NCBI GenBank assembly: GCA_028715415.1
Contig: JAQURX010000016.1
Span: 1 to 40,468, forward strand
Source of the DNA: Candidatus Omnitrophota bacterium
GTDB lineage: Bacteria > Omnitrophota > Gorgyraeia > Gygaellales > Profunditerraquicolaceae
Length of the DNA: 40,468 nucleotides
Direction of reading: 5' to 3'
Shown here: piece after piece, positions 7,908 to 17,065 of the stretch
How the letters are laid out: the number at the start of each line of letters is the position of its first letter
Numbering within the stretch: position 1 is the first letter of the stretch
The notes under the pieces: generated by a model
Databases searched by the model: none
What the model was told of the DNA's origin: nothing
Seen by the model: the letters and a program-made list of their open reading frames with translations, nothing else
Made by a program: the position numbers and the translations under genes

Positions 7908-8986
7908 TGATAACTTTGCTTATTTTTCTTGCGGTCTTAAGTTTGTTAATAGTAGTGCATGAATTCGGGCATTTCTTGGCAGCCAGATTAACCGGTGTCA
8001 GAGTGGAAAAGTTTTCTTTAGGTTTTGGCACGAATCTTTTAAAGAAGAAAAAAGGGCATACCGAATATTCTATTAGCGCTATTCCTTTGGGTGGTTATGT
8101 CAAGCTTGCAGGAGATAACTTGGAAGAATATAAAGGCAAGCCGTATGAATATTTGTCAAAACCAATCAGTAAGCGTTTTTATATTATATTTTGCGGGCCA
8201 CTATTGAATTATGTTCTTGGTTTTTTATTTTTCTGGCTCATATTTTTTGTAGGTTATCCTTCCTTTACAACTAAGGTCGGCGGGCTTTTGGATGGGTATG
8301 GCGCTAAAAAAGCTGGGCTTCAGATTGGGGATAAGATTACTGCAATTGACGGCCAGAAAGTTGCATTTTGGGAGGAGTTGCAGAAAGTTATTCAGGAAAA
8401 GAACGAGTCAAATAATGTAAATTTAACAATCCTTAGGGATAGTAAAGAATTTAATGTTAGTGTTGCAATAAGAGAAACTAAACTAGATGATCAGCTTGGC
8501 TCAAAACGCAAAGTTGGGCTTCTCGGTATTACCCCTTTTGATGAAATTGTAAAAGTAAGGCATGGTTTTTTTGAATCATTTGTTTTAAGCCTTGAGAAAA
8601 CATGGTTTTTAACAGAAATGACTTACAAGGGGCTTTGGAGGATGGTTACCGGCAAATTATCCGTCCGGGATTCGGTAACCGGGCCTTTGGGGATTTTTGA
8701 CATAACTTCAAAAGCAGCCAAGGTAGGGCTAATTGCGATTTTGCAACTCGTAGCTGTTTTAAGCATAAGCCTCGGGATATTTAATTTATTGCCGCTTCCG
8801 GTTTTAGACGGCGGGCATATTTTTCTTTTAGGTATTGAGAAGATAAGAGGAAAGTATTTAGGCGTAAAAGCAGAGAGGGTTTTATCTCAAACAGGTTTTG
8901 TTCTAATAATATCCTTAGCTTTATTTGTGACCTATAACGATATCATGAGGATGTTTGGGGAGAAAATAGTCAAGTTTTTTAAGTAA
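7907..8986 (+). CDS. rseP: RseP-family intramembrane zinc metalloprotease (M50)
   Basis: Site-2-type protease cleaving transmembrane segments such as anti-sigma factors or signal peptides. 359 aa. The zinc motif HEFGH lies in the first membrane helix (His18, Glu19, His22) and the third ligand in LPVLDGGH near residue 300. A single PDZ domain occupies about residues 125-195 (GAKKAGLQIGDKITAIDG), with four membrane helices in total. E. coli RseP has two tandem PDZ domains; one is common in shorter homologues. It sits in its conserved place between dxr and ispG. Confidence 0.94.
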   Translation: MITLLIFLAVLSLLIVVHEFGHFLAARLTGVRVEKFSLGFGTNLLKKKKGHTEYSISAIPLGGYVKLAGDNLEEYKGKPYEYLSKPISKRFYIIFCGPLLNYVLGFLFFWLIFFVGYPSFTTKVGGLLDGYGAKKAGLQIGDKITAIDGQKVAFWEELQKVIQEKNESNNVNLTILRDSKEFNVSVAIRETKLDDQLGSKRKVGLLGITPFDEIVKVRHGFFESFVLSLEKTWFLTEMTYKGLWRMVTGKLSVRDSVTGPLGIFDITSKAAKVGLIAILQLVAVLSISLGIFNLLPLPVLDGGHIFLLGIEKIRGKYLGVKAERVLSQTGFVLIISLALFVTYNDIMRMFGEKIVKFFK

Positions 8987-8997
8987 GGTTTGGAGCA

Positions 8998-10059
8998 ATG
9001 AAAATAGAAAGACGAAAAACAAAAATTATTAAAATTGGCGATGTTTCCATCGGCGGGAATCATCCGGTTGCTATCCAGTCTATGGTTAAAATTAAGACTT
9101 CAAGAGTTGAGAAAGTAGCTAAGCAGATTAAGGAATTGGAGGCCGCTGGATGCGAGATTGTGCGTCTTGCCGTAAAAGATCAGGATGATGCTTTGGCGCT
9201 AAGAGAAATTAAAAAATACTCTTCTATTCCTGTGGTTGCAGATATCCATTTTGATAAAAACCTGGCTTTGACTGCAATTGAAAGCGGGGTAGATAAAATA
9301 AGATTAAATCCCGGCAATATCTATAAGAAAGAGCATGTTAAAGAGGTTATCCTTGCTGCAAAGTCAGCCGGTATCCCTGTTAGAGTGGGGGTAAACTCTG
9401 GTTCAGTTCGCGGCTCTCAAGATAGCAGGCAGGTCCAGAGGATGCTTAAGAGCACGGTTAACTATATTAAGATATTAGAGTCTTTGAAATTTTATAATAT
9501 CGTTGTTTCTTTGAAGGCATCAAATGTTTTGGATACGATAGAAGCTTATCGCAGGATATCCAAGCTTATTGATTATCCTTTGCATCTGGGGGTTACGGCT
9601 ACCGGTTCTCCATATAACGGCGCTATTAAATCAAGCATCGCTTTAGGGGCTTTGCTTTTAGGCGGGATCGGTGATACAATTAGGGTATCTTTAACGGATC
9701 ATCCCGTGCAGGAAGTGATTGCCGCAAAGAATATTTTGGAATCATTGAACCTGCGCAACTTTGGGCCGGAGATTATCAGTTGCCCTACTTGTGGCCGCTG
9801 CGAAGTTGATTTAGCTGGCATTGTAAAGAAATTAGAGGAAAAATTTTCAGTTATGCGTTCTGTCCCGGGCGCTAAACGATTAAGAGTGGCGGTAATGGGT
9901 TGCGTGGTTAACGGTCCGGGAGAAGCCCGCGAAGCTGATATCGGGGTTGCCTTTGGTAAGAAAGAAGGTTTGTTGTTTAAGAAAGGAAAAGCAGTAAGAA
10001 AAGTTTCTTATGATAAATGCGTTCAAGTTTTACTTGATGAGGTTTTAAGGGAGAGTTAA
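8998..10059 (+). CDS. ispG: 4-hydroxy-3-methylbut-2-enyl diphosphate synthase
   Basis: [4Fe-4S] enzyme of the MEP pathway converting MEcPP to HMBPP using reduced ferredoxin or flavodoxin. 353 aa. TIM-barrel part with VAIQSMVKIKT near the N terminus and RVGVNSGSV; the cluster ligands are visible as CPTCGRC (two of the Cys) and MGCVVNGPGEA (third Cys plus the conserved Glu). This is the compact bacterial form without the extra insert domain of plants and some other bacteria. It starts 11 nt after rseP with SD-like GGAGCA and is followed 2 nt later by proS. Confidence 0.96.
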   Translation: MKIERRKTKIIKIGDVSIGGNHPVAIQSMVKIKTSRVEKVAKQIKELEAAGCEIVRLAVKDQDDALALREIKKYSSIPVVADIHFDKNLALTAIESGVDKIRLNPGNIYKKEHVKEVILAAKSAGIPVRVGVNSGSVRGSQDSRQVQRMLKSTVNYIKILESLKFYNIVVSLKASNVLDTIEAYRRISKLIDYPLHLGVTATGSPYNGAIKSSIALGALLLGGIGDTIRVSLTDHPVQEVIAAKNILESLNLRNFGPEIISCPTCGRCEVDLAGIVKKLEEKFSVMRSVPGAKRLRVAVMGCVVNGPGEAREADIGVAFGKKEGLLFKKGKAVRKVSYDKCVQVLLDEVLRES

Positions 10060-10061
10060 TT

Positions 10062-11312
10062 ATGCTTTGGTCAAAAACATTTATTCCTACACTAAAAGAA
10101 GCGCCTCAGGAAGCAGAGTCTATCAGCCATCAACTTCTTTTGCGCGCAGGTTTCGTACGTATGCTGATGGCAGGTGCTTATACATATTTGCCTTTAGGCT
10201 TAAGGGTATTGACTAACATTGAAAGAATAATCCGGGAGGAGATGAATTCATGCGGTGCCTCCGAATTATTAATGCCGGCGCTCCAGCCTCAAGAATTATG
10301 GCAGAAAACAGGAAGAGATAAAGATATAGGCGAGGTAATGATTAAATTTGTAGATAGAAGAGGTAGAAAAGTCTGCTTAGGCCCTACACATGAAGAGATT
10401 GTCACTGATTTAGTCCGAAGCAGTGTTTCGAGTTACAGGGATTTACCTTTAGTTTTATACCAGATACAGACTAAATTCCGCGATGAGATGCGCCCGCGCT
10501 TTGGTTTGGTGCGCGCCTGCGAATTTATTATGAAAGATGCTTATAGCTTTGATAGGGATGATGCCGGACTTGATAAGAATTATCAGTTAATGTTTGAGGC
10601 TTATAAAAGAATATTCTTAAGGTGCGGTTTAGGTATCGTTACGACAGAAGCGGATTCCGGTGTTATGGGAGGAAAGGTCTCCCACGAATTTATGGTGCCG
10701 GCAAAAGACGGAGAGGATATGGTTTTAGTCTGTCCGCAATGCAAGGCTGCCAAGACATTTAAAGAGGAAGAAAAGGATGTTTGCGCTAAATGCAATACCA
10801 AAATGAATAAGTTAAATACGATTGAAGTAGGGCACATTTTTAAATTAGGGACAAAATACAGTTCTCTTTTAGAGGCAAACTTCCTTGATGCAGACGGTAA
10901 ATCCAAGCCCATCATAATGGGTTGCTATGGGATTGGCGTCTCAAGGCTTATTTCTGCGATAATTGAGCAGAATAATGATGCAGATGGTATTATCTGGTCC
11001 AAAGAGACAGCTCCATTCCAGGTGATTTTGGTTCCTTTGGATGTTACGCAATCTGCAATTATGGATTTGGCAAATAGTATGTATAAGGAATTAGAAGAAA
11101 AGAATATCAGTGTTTTATTGGATGACCGAGACCAGCGAGCAGGGGTTAAGTTTAAAGATGCTGATATCTTAGGTATTCCCCTGCAGGTAATTATTGGCAA
11201 AGATTATTTAAAGAATAATACGGTAGAATTAAAAGTACGTAAGACGAAAGCTAAAATTATCAAATCAAAAGAGGAAGTTTTAAACCAGATTATAGGAGAG
11301 ATTCATGGATAG
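10062..11312 (+). CDS. proS: Prolyl-tRNA synthetase lacking the editing insertion
   Basis: Charges tRNA-Pro with proline. Class II core is complete: motif 1 around LMPALQPQELW, GPTHEEIVTD, motif 2 FRDEMRPRFGLV, motif 3 IIMGCYGIGVSRL, then an anticodon-binding domain (about 320-416). At 416 aa it is about 150 residues shorter than the usual ~570-aa bacterial enzyme, because the INS editing domain between motifs 2 and 3 is absent. In its place is a short loop with two CxxC pairs (Cys224/227, Cys241/244) that could bind zinc. In motif 2 the usual REF triplet reads CEF (Cys153), a single-base change from CGC. It overlaps rimP by 8 nt. Confidence 0.94.
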   Translation: MLWSKTFIPTLKEAPQEAESISHQLLLRAGFVRMLMAGAYTYLPLGLRVLTNIERIIREEMNSCGASELLMPALQPQELWQKTGRDKDIGEVMIKFVDRRGRKVCLGPTHEEIVTDLVRSSVSSYRDLPLVLYQIQTKFRDEMRPRFGLVRACEFIMKDAYSFDRDDAGLDKNYQLMFEAYKRIFLRCGLGIVTTEADSGVMGGKVSHEFMVPAKDGEDMVLVCPQCKAAKTFKEEEKDVCAKCNTKMNKLNTIEVGHIFKLGTKYSSLLEANFLDADGKSKPIIMGCYGIGVSRLISAIIEQNNDADGIIWSKETAPFQVILVPLDVTQSAIMDLANSMYKELEEKNISVLLDDRDQRAGVKFKDADILGIPLQVIIGKDYLKNNTVELKVRKTKAKIIKSKEEVLNQIIGEIHG

Positions 11313-11769
11313 GGATCAATTAACCGCGCAATTACAGGAGATTACCAGAGATTTTCTTAAAGATAGAGAATTGGATTTAGTGGATCTTGTGTGTAGGTAT
11401 GAAGGTAATGAATTGACCGTGAGGATTTTAACGGATAGGTTTGAGGGAGGGATTACTGTTGGAGAGTGCGCAAGCGTTAACAAAGAACTTGGGCTTTTAC
11501 TTGATGAAAAGGACATATTGCAGGAAAGATATGTTTTAGAGGTATCCAGCCCCGGTTTAGACAGGCCGCTTTCAACTAAGAATGATTTTCTAAGGAATAA
11601 AGGGAAGTTGGTAAAATTCTTTCTTAGAGAGGCTGTGGGCGGAAAGATTGAATGGGATGGAGTAATTCTAAGGATAGAAAATGAATCTGTCTTTATTCAG
11701 TTAAAAAATGGCTCAACGCTGGAATTGCCATTAGCCGTGATTAATAAAGGGAAAAGAATATTAGAGTAG
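11305..11769 (+). CDS. rimP: Ribosome maturation factor RimP
   Basis: Assists late 30S subunit assembly. 154 aa, the usual size. An N-terminal alpha/beta domain contains the diagnostic LEVSSPGLDRPLSTK block near residue 85, followed by a small SH3-like C-terminal domain. It overlaps proS by 8 nt and lies immediately before nusA and infB, the classical rimP-nusA-infB order. SD TAGGAGAG lies within the end of proS. Confidence 0.94.
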   Translation: MDRDQLTAQLQEITRDFLKDRELDLVDLVCRYEGNELTVRILTDRFEGGITVGECASVNKELGLLLDEKDILQERYVLEVSSPGLDRPLSTKNDFLRNKGKLVKFFLREAVGGKIEWDGVILRIENESVFIQLKNGSTLELPLAVINKGKRILE

Positions 11770-11819
11770 GATAAATAAGACAGTGATCTTGCATAGATTG
11801 TTGTTTTAGAATTGTTAAC

Positions 11820-11858
11820 CCCTGTTCCTATCGGATGGAACAGGGCGGGCTGGTGCCC
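11820..11858. promoter_or_regulatory. Two consecutive hairpins in the nusA leader
   Basis: A perfect 9-bp stem CCCTGTTCC (11820-11828) / GGAACAGGG (11837-11845), 8-nt loop, is followed at once by GGGC-TGGT-GCCC (11847-11858). The nusA SD (GAGAGG, 11862-11867) comes directly after. There is no T-tract, so a terminator is unlikely. The position in the only sizeable gap of the rimP-nusA-infB run suggests an RNA processing or regulatory leader; this is inference. Confidence 0.45.
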
Positions 11859-11872
11859 AGGGAGAGGTTATC

Positions 11873-13066
11873 ATGAGTCAGGAAATATTAGCAATAGTTG
11901 AACAGATAGAAAGAGAAAAAGGAATAAAAAAAGAAGTTTTGGTTGAGGCGATAGAGAGCGCTCTTTTAAGCGCGGCAAAAAAAGTAATTGATGTTAAGCC
12001 GGATGATGAGCTAACTGTGGAGTTTGATTTAAATTCCGGTAAGATCCGCGCTTTTCGGAATAAAGAAGAGATTACTTCTATTGATTTCGGCCGTATTGCC
12101 GCTTCCACCGCCCGCCAGGTGATTATTCAGAAATTACGCGAAGCGGAAAAAGATGTTGTTTTCGGAGAATTCCAGAGTAAAGTCGGAGAAATCGTAAGCG
12201 GGACAGTATATCGTTTTGAAAAAGGTAATATTGTTATCGATCTTCTAGGCAAGGCAGAAGGCCTTCTTTTGAAACGCGAGCAATCCCCTAAAGAGGAATT
12301 CAAGCAGGGGCAGAGGATTCGTGCTTTCATAGTTGAAGTAAAAAAAGACGCAAAGGGCCCGCAGATAATACTTTCCCGCGCCCATGCCAATTTCGTAAAG
12401 AAATTATTTGAGTTGGAAGTTCCGGAAATTTATGAAGGTATTGTTGAGATTAAATCTATTTCCCGCCAGCCGGGGGATCGCACTAAGATTTCTGTTTGCT
12501 CAAAGAATGATAAAGTTGATTCTGTGGGGGCTTGTGTCGGTATGCGCGGTAACAGGGTGAGGAATATTGTCAATGAATTGCAAGGAGAAAAAATTGACAT
12601 AGTCCGTTATAATGAGGATATAAAAGAGTATATTAAAAACGCCCTTTCTCCAGCTGAAGTTTCTGAGATAAAGCTTGATAAAGAGAAGATGAAGGCTGAA
12701 GTTATTGTTGCTGATGATCAGCTTTCTCTTGCTATCGGAAAGCATGGGCAAAATGTCAGGCTTGCTTCAAAACTAATTGGATGGGAGTTGGATATCCGTA
12801 CAAAGACCACCTCTGCTGCAGCAGGAGCAAAAAAAGAAGAGGCTAAAAAGGAAGTTGTAGAGCAAGCGCAAGAAGTAAAGGAAGGAACGTCTATAGAAGA
12901 ACTTCCGGGAGTAGGAGAAAAAACACTTTCTAGTTTAAAAGACGCCGGAATTAATTCGGTTGAAGATATTTTAAATTCAAACCCTGAAGATCTGACAAAG
13001 ATAAAAGGTATTGGCCAGAAGAAGGCTGAGAAACTGATTGAAGAGGCCAAGAAATTAAAAAAATAG
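11873..13066 (+). CDS. nusA: Transcription elongation/termination factor NusA
   Basis: RNA polymerase-associated factor controlling pausing, termination and antitermination. 397 aa. Domain order: N-terminal polymerase-binding domain (1-125), S1 domain (about 130-200, VGEIVSGTVYRFEKGNIVIDL), two KH domains (about 215-345, including GACVGMRGNRVRNIVNEL and LAIGKHGQNVRLASKL). The C terminus is a helix-hairpin-helix region (about 340-397, LPGVGEKTLSSL and IKGIGQKKAEKL) in place of the two acidic repeats of E. coli NusA. A 103-nt gap with hairpins precedes it; infB follows after 30 nt. Confidence 0.96.
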   Translation: MSQEILAIVEQIEREKGIKKEVLVEAIESALLSAAKKVIDVKPDDELTVEFDLNSGKIRAFRNKEEITSIDFGRIAASTARQVIIQKLREAEKDVVFGEFQSKVGEIVSGTVYRFEKGNIVIDLLGKAEGLLLKREQSPKEEFKQGQRIRAFIVEVKKDAKGPQIILSRAHANFVKKLFELEVPEIYEGIVEIKSISRQPGDRTKISVCSKNDKVDSVGACVGMRGNRVRNIVNELQGEKIDIVRYNEDIKEYIKNALSPAEVSEIKLDKEKMKAEVIVADDQLSLAIGKHGQNVRLASKLIGWELDIRTKTTSAAAGAKKEEAKKEVVEQAQEVKEGTSIEELPGVGEKTLSSLKDAGINSVEDILNSNPEDLTKIKGIGQKKAEKLIEEAKKLKK

Positions 13067-13096
13067 ATTTTAAAAGCCACAAAAAGGAATAAGCAA

Positions 13097-15319
13097 ATGG
13101 TAATATCAAAAAAAGAAAAAGTTGTTTTAAAGAAAACTGTTCATGATAAGGAAAAAAAGACGGTTAAAAAAACTGTTAAGGTGAAAGTAGTAAAGAAGCC
13201 GGCTAAGGCTGTTGCTGCGCCGAAAATAAAGAAAATTGTTTTGCCTAAACAGAAAGAACATATTAAGAAAGAACCGGTAAAGGTTGCCGTGAAAGAACAG
13301 GTTTCTCCAAAACCCGTTTTTGCTAAGAAAATAGAAGTCGAGGTTCTAAAGCCATCGCCTGTTGTTGAAGAGCCAAAGAAAATTATTAAAGAAACCCCAA
13401 GTCCTGTTGTTAAGGAAGAAGTAAAGAAAACTTCTTCTCAGGTCCCCCCTAAAATTACTCCAAAGGAGCAGGTACATACAAAAATAGCTCCGGCTAAGCC
13501 TAAGATAGAAGAAGTAAAAGTTGCCCCTCCGGTTCCGCCGGCTCCAGTGGTTGATTTAAGGCAATTAAAAGAGATAGAGATAGAATTGCCAATTACTGTC
13601 AAAGACCTTTCGATAAGGCTACAGGAGAAACCTTCTATTGTAATTAAGAATCTAATGAATATGGGGATAATGGTTGGCATTAACCATTCGTTAGATGAGG
13701 AAACCGCTGTAAAAATCTGTGATAAATTTAATTGTAAAATAAAGAAAGCCCCGGACCAGGAAGAATTGGCTTTAGGGGTTCATCAGGAAGCAGAAAAAGC
13801 AGAGAATCTTCATCCAAGGTCTCCGATAGTTACTTTTATGGGCCATGTTGACCACGGTAAAACGTCTTTGTTGGATGCAATCAGAAAAACTAAAGTTGTT
13901 GATAGCGAGCACGGAGGGATTACTCAGCATATCGGAGCATACAAGGTTAGTCTTCCACACGGAGAAATCACATTTTTAGATACTCCTGGGCACGAAGCGT
14001 TTACTGCTATGCGGGCCAGGGGGGCTAGTATTACAGATATTGTAGTCTTGGTAGTTGCCGCGGATGATGGCATTATGCCTCAGACGCAAGAAGCTATTGA
14101 CCACGCCAAGGCTGCGGGGGTACCGATAATTGTTGCGGCGAATAAAATTGATAAACCACAAGCAAATCTTGACAGGGTAAAAAAACAGCTGGCAGAATTT
14201 GATCTTCGTTCGGAGGATTGGGGCGGAAAAACTATTGTTGTCCCTGTTTCTGCAAAGACCGGGGAAGGAATAGATAGTTTGCTGGAAATGATCCTATTAG
14301 AGGCCCAGATGCTTGAATTAAAAGCAGATTCCAAACGCCTTGCCCGCGGAATTGTAATTGAAGCTAAGATGTCCAAAGGCAGAGGCCCAGTGGTTACGCT
14401 CCTTGTAAAGAATGGCACGCTTCATTTGAATCAAAACATTATCGTTGGCAATCTTTACGGGAAAATTAGGGCGATGTTTAATGATAGAGGTGCTTCGGTT
14501 ACCCAGGCAGGGCCAAGTGCGCCGGTTGAAGTCCTTGGTATCTCAGGTATCCCTGAAGCTGGAGAACAATTCTTTGTTATTAGTGATGAGAAGCAGGCAA
14601 AAGAATTAGCCGCCTTACGCATGGAAAAAGAGAGGCAACAACAGATAAAAACTGTAAAAAGAATCAACCTTGAAGATTTGCATGCCCAAATCAGCGCGGG
14701 CAAGCTAAAAGAGTTAAAGATTATTATTAAAGCTGATGTGCAGGGGTCTCTTGAGGCGATCAAGGATGTATTAAGCAAGCTTGATGTCCCCGAGATTAAA
14801 GTGGATATTATCCATATCGGGGTAGGAAATATAAATTCTTCGGATGTAATCTTAGCTGTTGCATCAAATGCGTTAATAGTAGGTTTTAATGTTATAGAGG
14901 ATGATTTGGCTAAAGAAGCAGCAGTAAAAGAAGGCATTGAAATCAGGAAATATAATATTATTTATGAGCTTGGGAATGAAATTAAAGCAGCGGTTGTAGG
15001 TATGCTTGAGCCGAAACTTAAGAAAGTTTTCTTAGGCCGTGCTGAGATAAGAAAAGTCTTTAAGCTATCGCGCTCCGGGATAATCGCCGGTTGTTTTGTA
15101 ACTAAAGGGAAATTCCATCGCAACTGCAATGTAAGCTTGGTAAGAAATGGCGAGGTAATTTTTGAAGGCAAACTTTCTTCTTTGAAGCGGTTTAAAGACG
15201 ATGTTAAGGATGTGGCGGAAGGTTTTGAATGTGGGATGAGCATAGCAGGGTATGATCAAGTGCAGGATGGCGATATTATAGAAGGATACGAAATAGAAAA
15301 GATATTTAGGAAAATATAA
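13097..15319 (+). CDS. infB: Translation initiation factor IF-2
   Basis: GTPase that places initiator tRNA on the 30S subunit and promotes subunit joining. 740 aa. A Lys/Pro/Val-rich low-complexity N terminus (1-150) is followed by an IF2-N domain (about 155-210), the G domain with [12 protein letters not shown] (G1), DTPGHEAF (G3) and NKID (G4), then domains II-IV ending in the [12 protein letters not shown] block. SD AAGGAA precedes the ATG. Genes that often follow infB (rbfA, truB) are absent; trpS begins 1 nt after the stop. Confidence 0.97.
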   Translation: MVISKKEKVVLKKTVHDKEKKTVKKTVKVKVVKKPAKAVAAPKIKKIVLPKQKEHIKKEPVKVAVKEQVSPKPVFAKKIEVEVLKPSPVVEEPKKIIKETPSPVVKEEVKKTSSQVPPKITPKEQVHTKIAPAKPKIEEVKVAPPVPPAPVVDLRQLKEIEIELPITVKDLSIRLQEKPSIVIKNLMNMGIMVGINHSLDEETAVKICDKFNCKIKKAPDQEELALGVHQEAEKAENLHPRSPIVTFMGHVDHGKTSLLDAIRKTKVVDSEHGGITQHIGAYKVSLPHGEITFLDTPGHEAFTAMRARGASITDIVVLVVAADDGIMPQTQEAIDHAKAAGVPIIVAANKIDKPQANLDRVKKQLAEFDLRSEDWGGKTIVVPVSAKTGEGIDSLLEMILLEAQMLELKADSKRLARGIVIEAKMSKGRGPVVTLLVKNGTLHLNQNIIVGNLYGKIRAMFNDRGASVTQAGPSAPVEVLGISGIPEAGEQFFVISDEKQAKELAALRMEKERQQQIKTVKRINLEDLHAQISAGKLKELKIIIKADVQGSLEAIKDVLSKLDVPEIKVDIIHIGVGNINSSDVILAVASNALIVGFNVIEDDLAKEAAVKEGIEIRKYNIIYELGNEIKAAVVGMLEPKLKKVFLGRAEIRKVFKLSRSGIIAGCFVTKGKFHRNCNVSLVRNGEVIFEGKLSSLKRFKDDVKDVAEGFECGMSIAGYDQVQDGDIIEGYEIEKIFRKI

Positions 15320-15320
15320 T

Positions 15321-16301
15321 ATGAAGAAAAGAATACTTAGCGGCATGCGTCCGACTGGGAAGCTTCATCTGGGGCATTTAGTAGGCGCTCTTGATAATTG
15401 GAAGAAACTACAAGATGAATACGAGTGTTTTTTTATGGTGGCTGATTGGCATGCTTTGATGGGTGAATATGAGAATACGGAAAATTTAAAAGATAATGTG
15501 ATTGATAATGTGGTTGATTTCCTTGCGTGTGGGATTGACCCTAAAAAAGCACATATTTTTATTCAGTCTCATGTAAAAGAGCACCTGGAGTTATATATGG
15601 TTTTCTCTGTGATTACTCCTTTAGGCCTGCTGGAGAGATGCCCAACTTATAAAGAGCAGTTGCGCGAGGTTACCAACCGCGATTTAAGCACGTATGGTTT
15701 CTTAGGGTATCCGGTTTTGCAGGCTGCCGATATTTTGCTTTATAAAGCGGAGGCGGTTCCTGTCGGTGAAGACCAGCTGCCGCATCTGGAACTAACCAGG
15801 CAGATTGCCAGGAAATTTAATAATATTTTTAAAAAAGAAACCTTTGCTGATCCGCAGGCTCTTTTAACCAAGTCAAACCGTTTGTTGGGCTTAGACGGCA
15901 GGAAAATGAGTAAGAGCTATAATAATTACATTGCTCTTTCTGAAGAACCGGAAGTAATACGTAAGAAAATAAAAAGCATGTTTACCGATCCTTTACGGAT
16001 TAAACTTTCTGATCCCGGGCATCCGGAAAAATGCAATGTGCATAACTATTATTCAGTATTCTTCCCCGAGAAAAAGAAGGAACTTGATGAGAAGTGCCGC
16101 AGGTCGCAAATTGGGTGTACTGAATGCAAAAAGGAATTATCCGAGCTGCTCATTAAATTCTTAGAGCCTATCCAGAAGAAAAGGCACGAATTATTAAAAG
16201 ATAAATCAAAGATAATGGATGTATTAGAGCTTGGCGAAAAGAAAGCAAAAGAGACAGCTTGTGCTACGATGGATGAAGTAAGAAAGTTGATTAATCTGTA
16301 A
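15321..16301 (+). CDS. trpS: Tryptophanyl-tRNA synthetase
   Basis: Class I synthetase charging tRNA-Trp. 326 aa. The HIGH motif is HLGH in MRPTGKLHLGHLVGAL, and the KMSKS loop is LDGRKMSKSYNNYI. A C-terminal segment carries Cys residues (CRRSQIGCTECKKEL), a feature seen in a subset of bacterial TrpRS. It begins one base after infB stops and ends 2 nt before scpA, so it is embedded in the operon. Confidence 0.96.
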   Translation: MKKRILSGMRPTGKLHLGHLVGALDNWKKLQDEYECFFMVADWHALMGEYENTENLKDNVIDNVVDFLACGIDPKKAHIFIQSHVKEHLELYMVFSVITPLGLLERCPTYKEQLREVTNRDLSTYGFLGYPVLQAADILLYKAEAVPVGEDQLPHLELTRQIARKFNNIFKKETFADPQALLTKSNRLLGLDGRKMSKSYNNYIALSEEPEVIRKKIKSMFTDPLRIKLSDPGHPEKCNVHNYYSVFFPEKKKELDEKCRRSQIGCTECKKELSELLIKFLEPIQKKRHELLKDKSKIMDVLELGEKKAKETACATMDEVRKLINL

Positions 16302-16303
16302 AT

Positions 16304-17065
16304 ATGGGATATAAAATTAAATTAGAAATTTTTGAAGGCCCGTTGGACCTTCTTTTATATTTGGTAAAAAAAGACCACTTAAATATTTATGATATACCTA
16401 TAGCAAAAGTAACCGAGCAATACATGCAGTATTTAAATCTTATGCAGCTTATGGATTTAAATATTGCTGGAGAATTCTTGGTTATGGCAGCGACCCTTAT
16501 GCAGATTAAATCAAAGATGCTGCTTCCTGCGCCTGAAACTCCAACCTTAGAGGAAGAAGAAGACCCGAGAGAAGAGCTTGTTAAGAGGCTTTTGGAATAT
16601 GAGAGGTTTAAGCAAATAGCTGAATCGCTGCGTGAAAAAGAGAATATGCAGAAAGAAGTCTTCAAGCGCCCAAAGATTGAAATAGAAAAGGAATTATTTA
16701 CGGAAAAAGACGTTTATTTTGAAGCAAGTATCTTTGATTTGATTAATGCTTTTTCTCAGGCACTTAAAGACGTGCCGAAGGAATTATTCTATGAGGTTAT
16801 AAAAGATGAATTTACCGTTGAGCAGAAGGTTCACGAGCTTTTGCATCTTTTGTTGGTAAATTCCAGTATTCGGGTTTCCGAGTTATTTAAGAAATCAAAG
16901 AATAAGATAGAGATCGTAGTTACATTTTTAGCCGTGTTGGAATTAATCAAGATGCGGGAGATTGTCGCCGCGCAAAAAGATCTTTTCTCCGATATTGAGA
17001 TCTTAAGAAATAAAAATAATATTATTCCCTATGAACAACGAGCAGACGAGACAAGCGCTTCTTAA
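16304..17065 (+). CDS. scpA: Segregation and condensation protein A
   Basis: Kleisin subunit bridging SMC heads in chromosome condensation. 253 aa with the diagnostic N terminus YKIKLEIFEGPLDLLLYLVK, the acidic linker (TLEEEEDPREELV) and the C-terminal winged-helix (about 185-235). The usual partner scpB does not follow here; ruvB starts inside the last 35 nt in another frame. Confidence 0.93.
   Translation: MGYKIKLEIFEGPLDLLLYLVKKDHLNIYDIPIAKVTEQYMQYLNLMQLMDLNIAGEFLVMAATLMQIKSKMLLPAPETPTLEEEEDPREELVKRLLEYERFKQIAESLREKENMQKEVFKRPKIEIEKELFTEKDVYFEASIFDLINAFSQALKDVPKELFYEVIKDEFTVEQKVHELLHLLLVNSSIRVSELFKKSKNKIEIVVTFLAVLELIKMREIVAAQKDLFSDIEILRNKNNIIPYEQRADETSAS

Noticed and set aside
11789-11817. 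Possible promoter upstream of nusA (TTGCAT ... TTGTTA)
   Set aside because: The -10 candidate matches poorly and the operon context gives no need for it.
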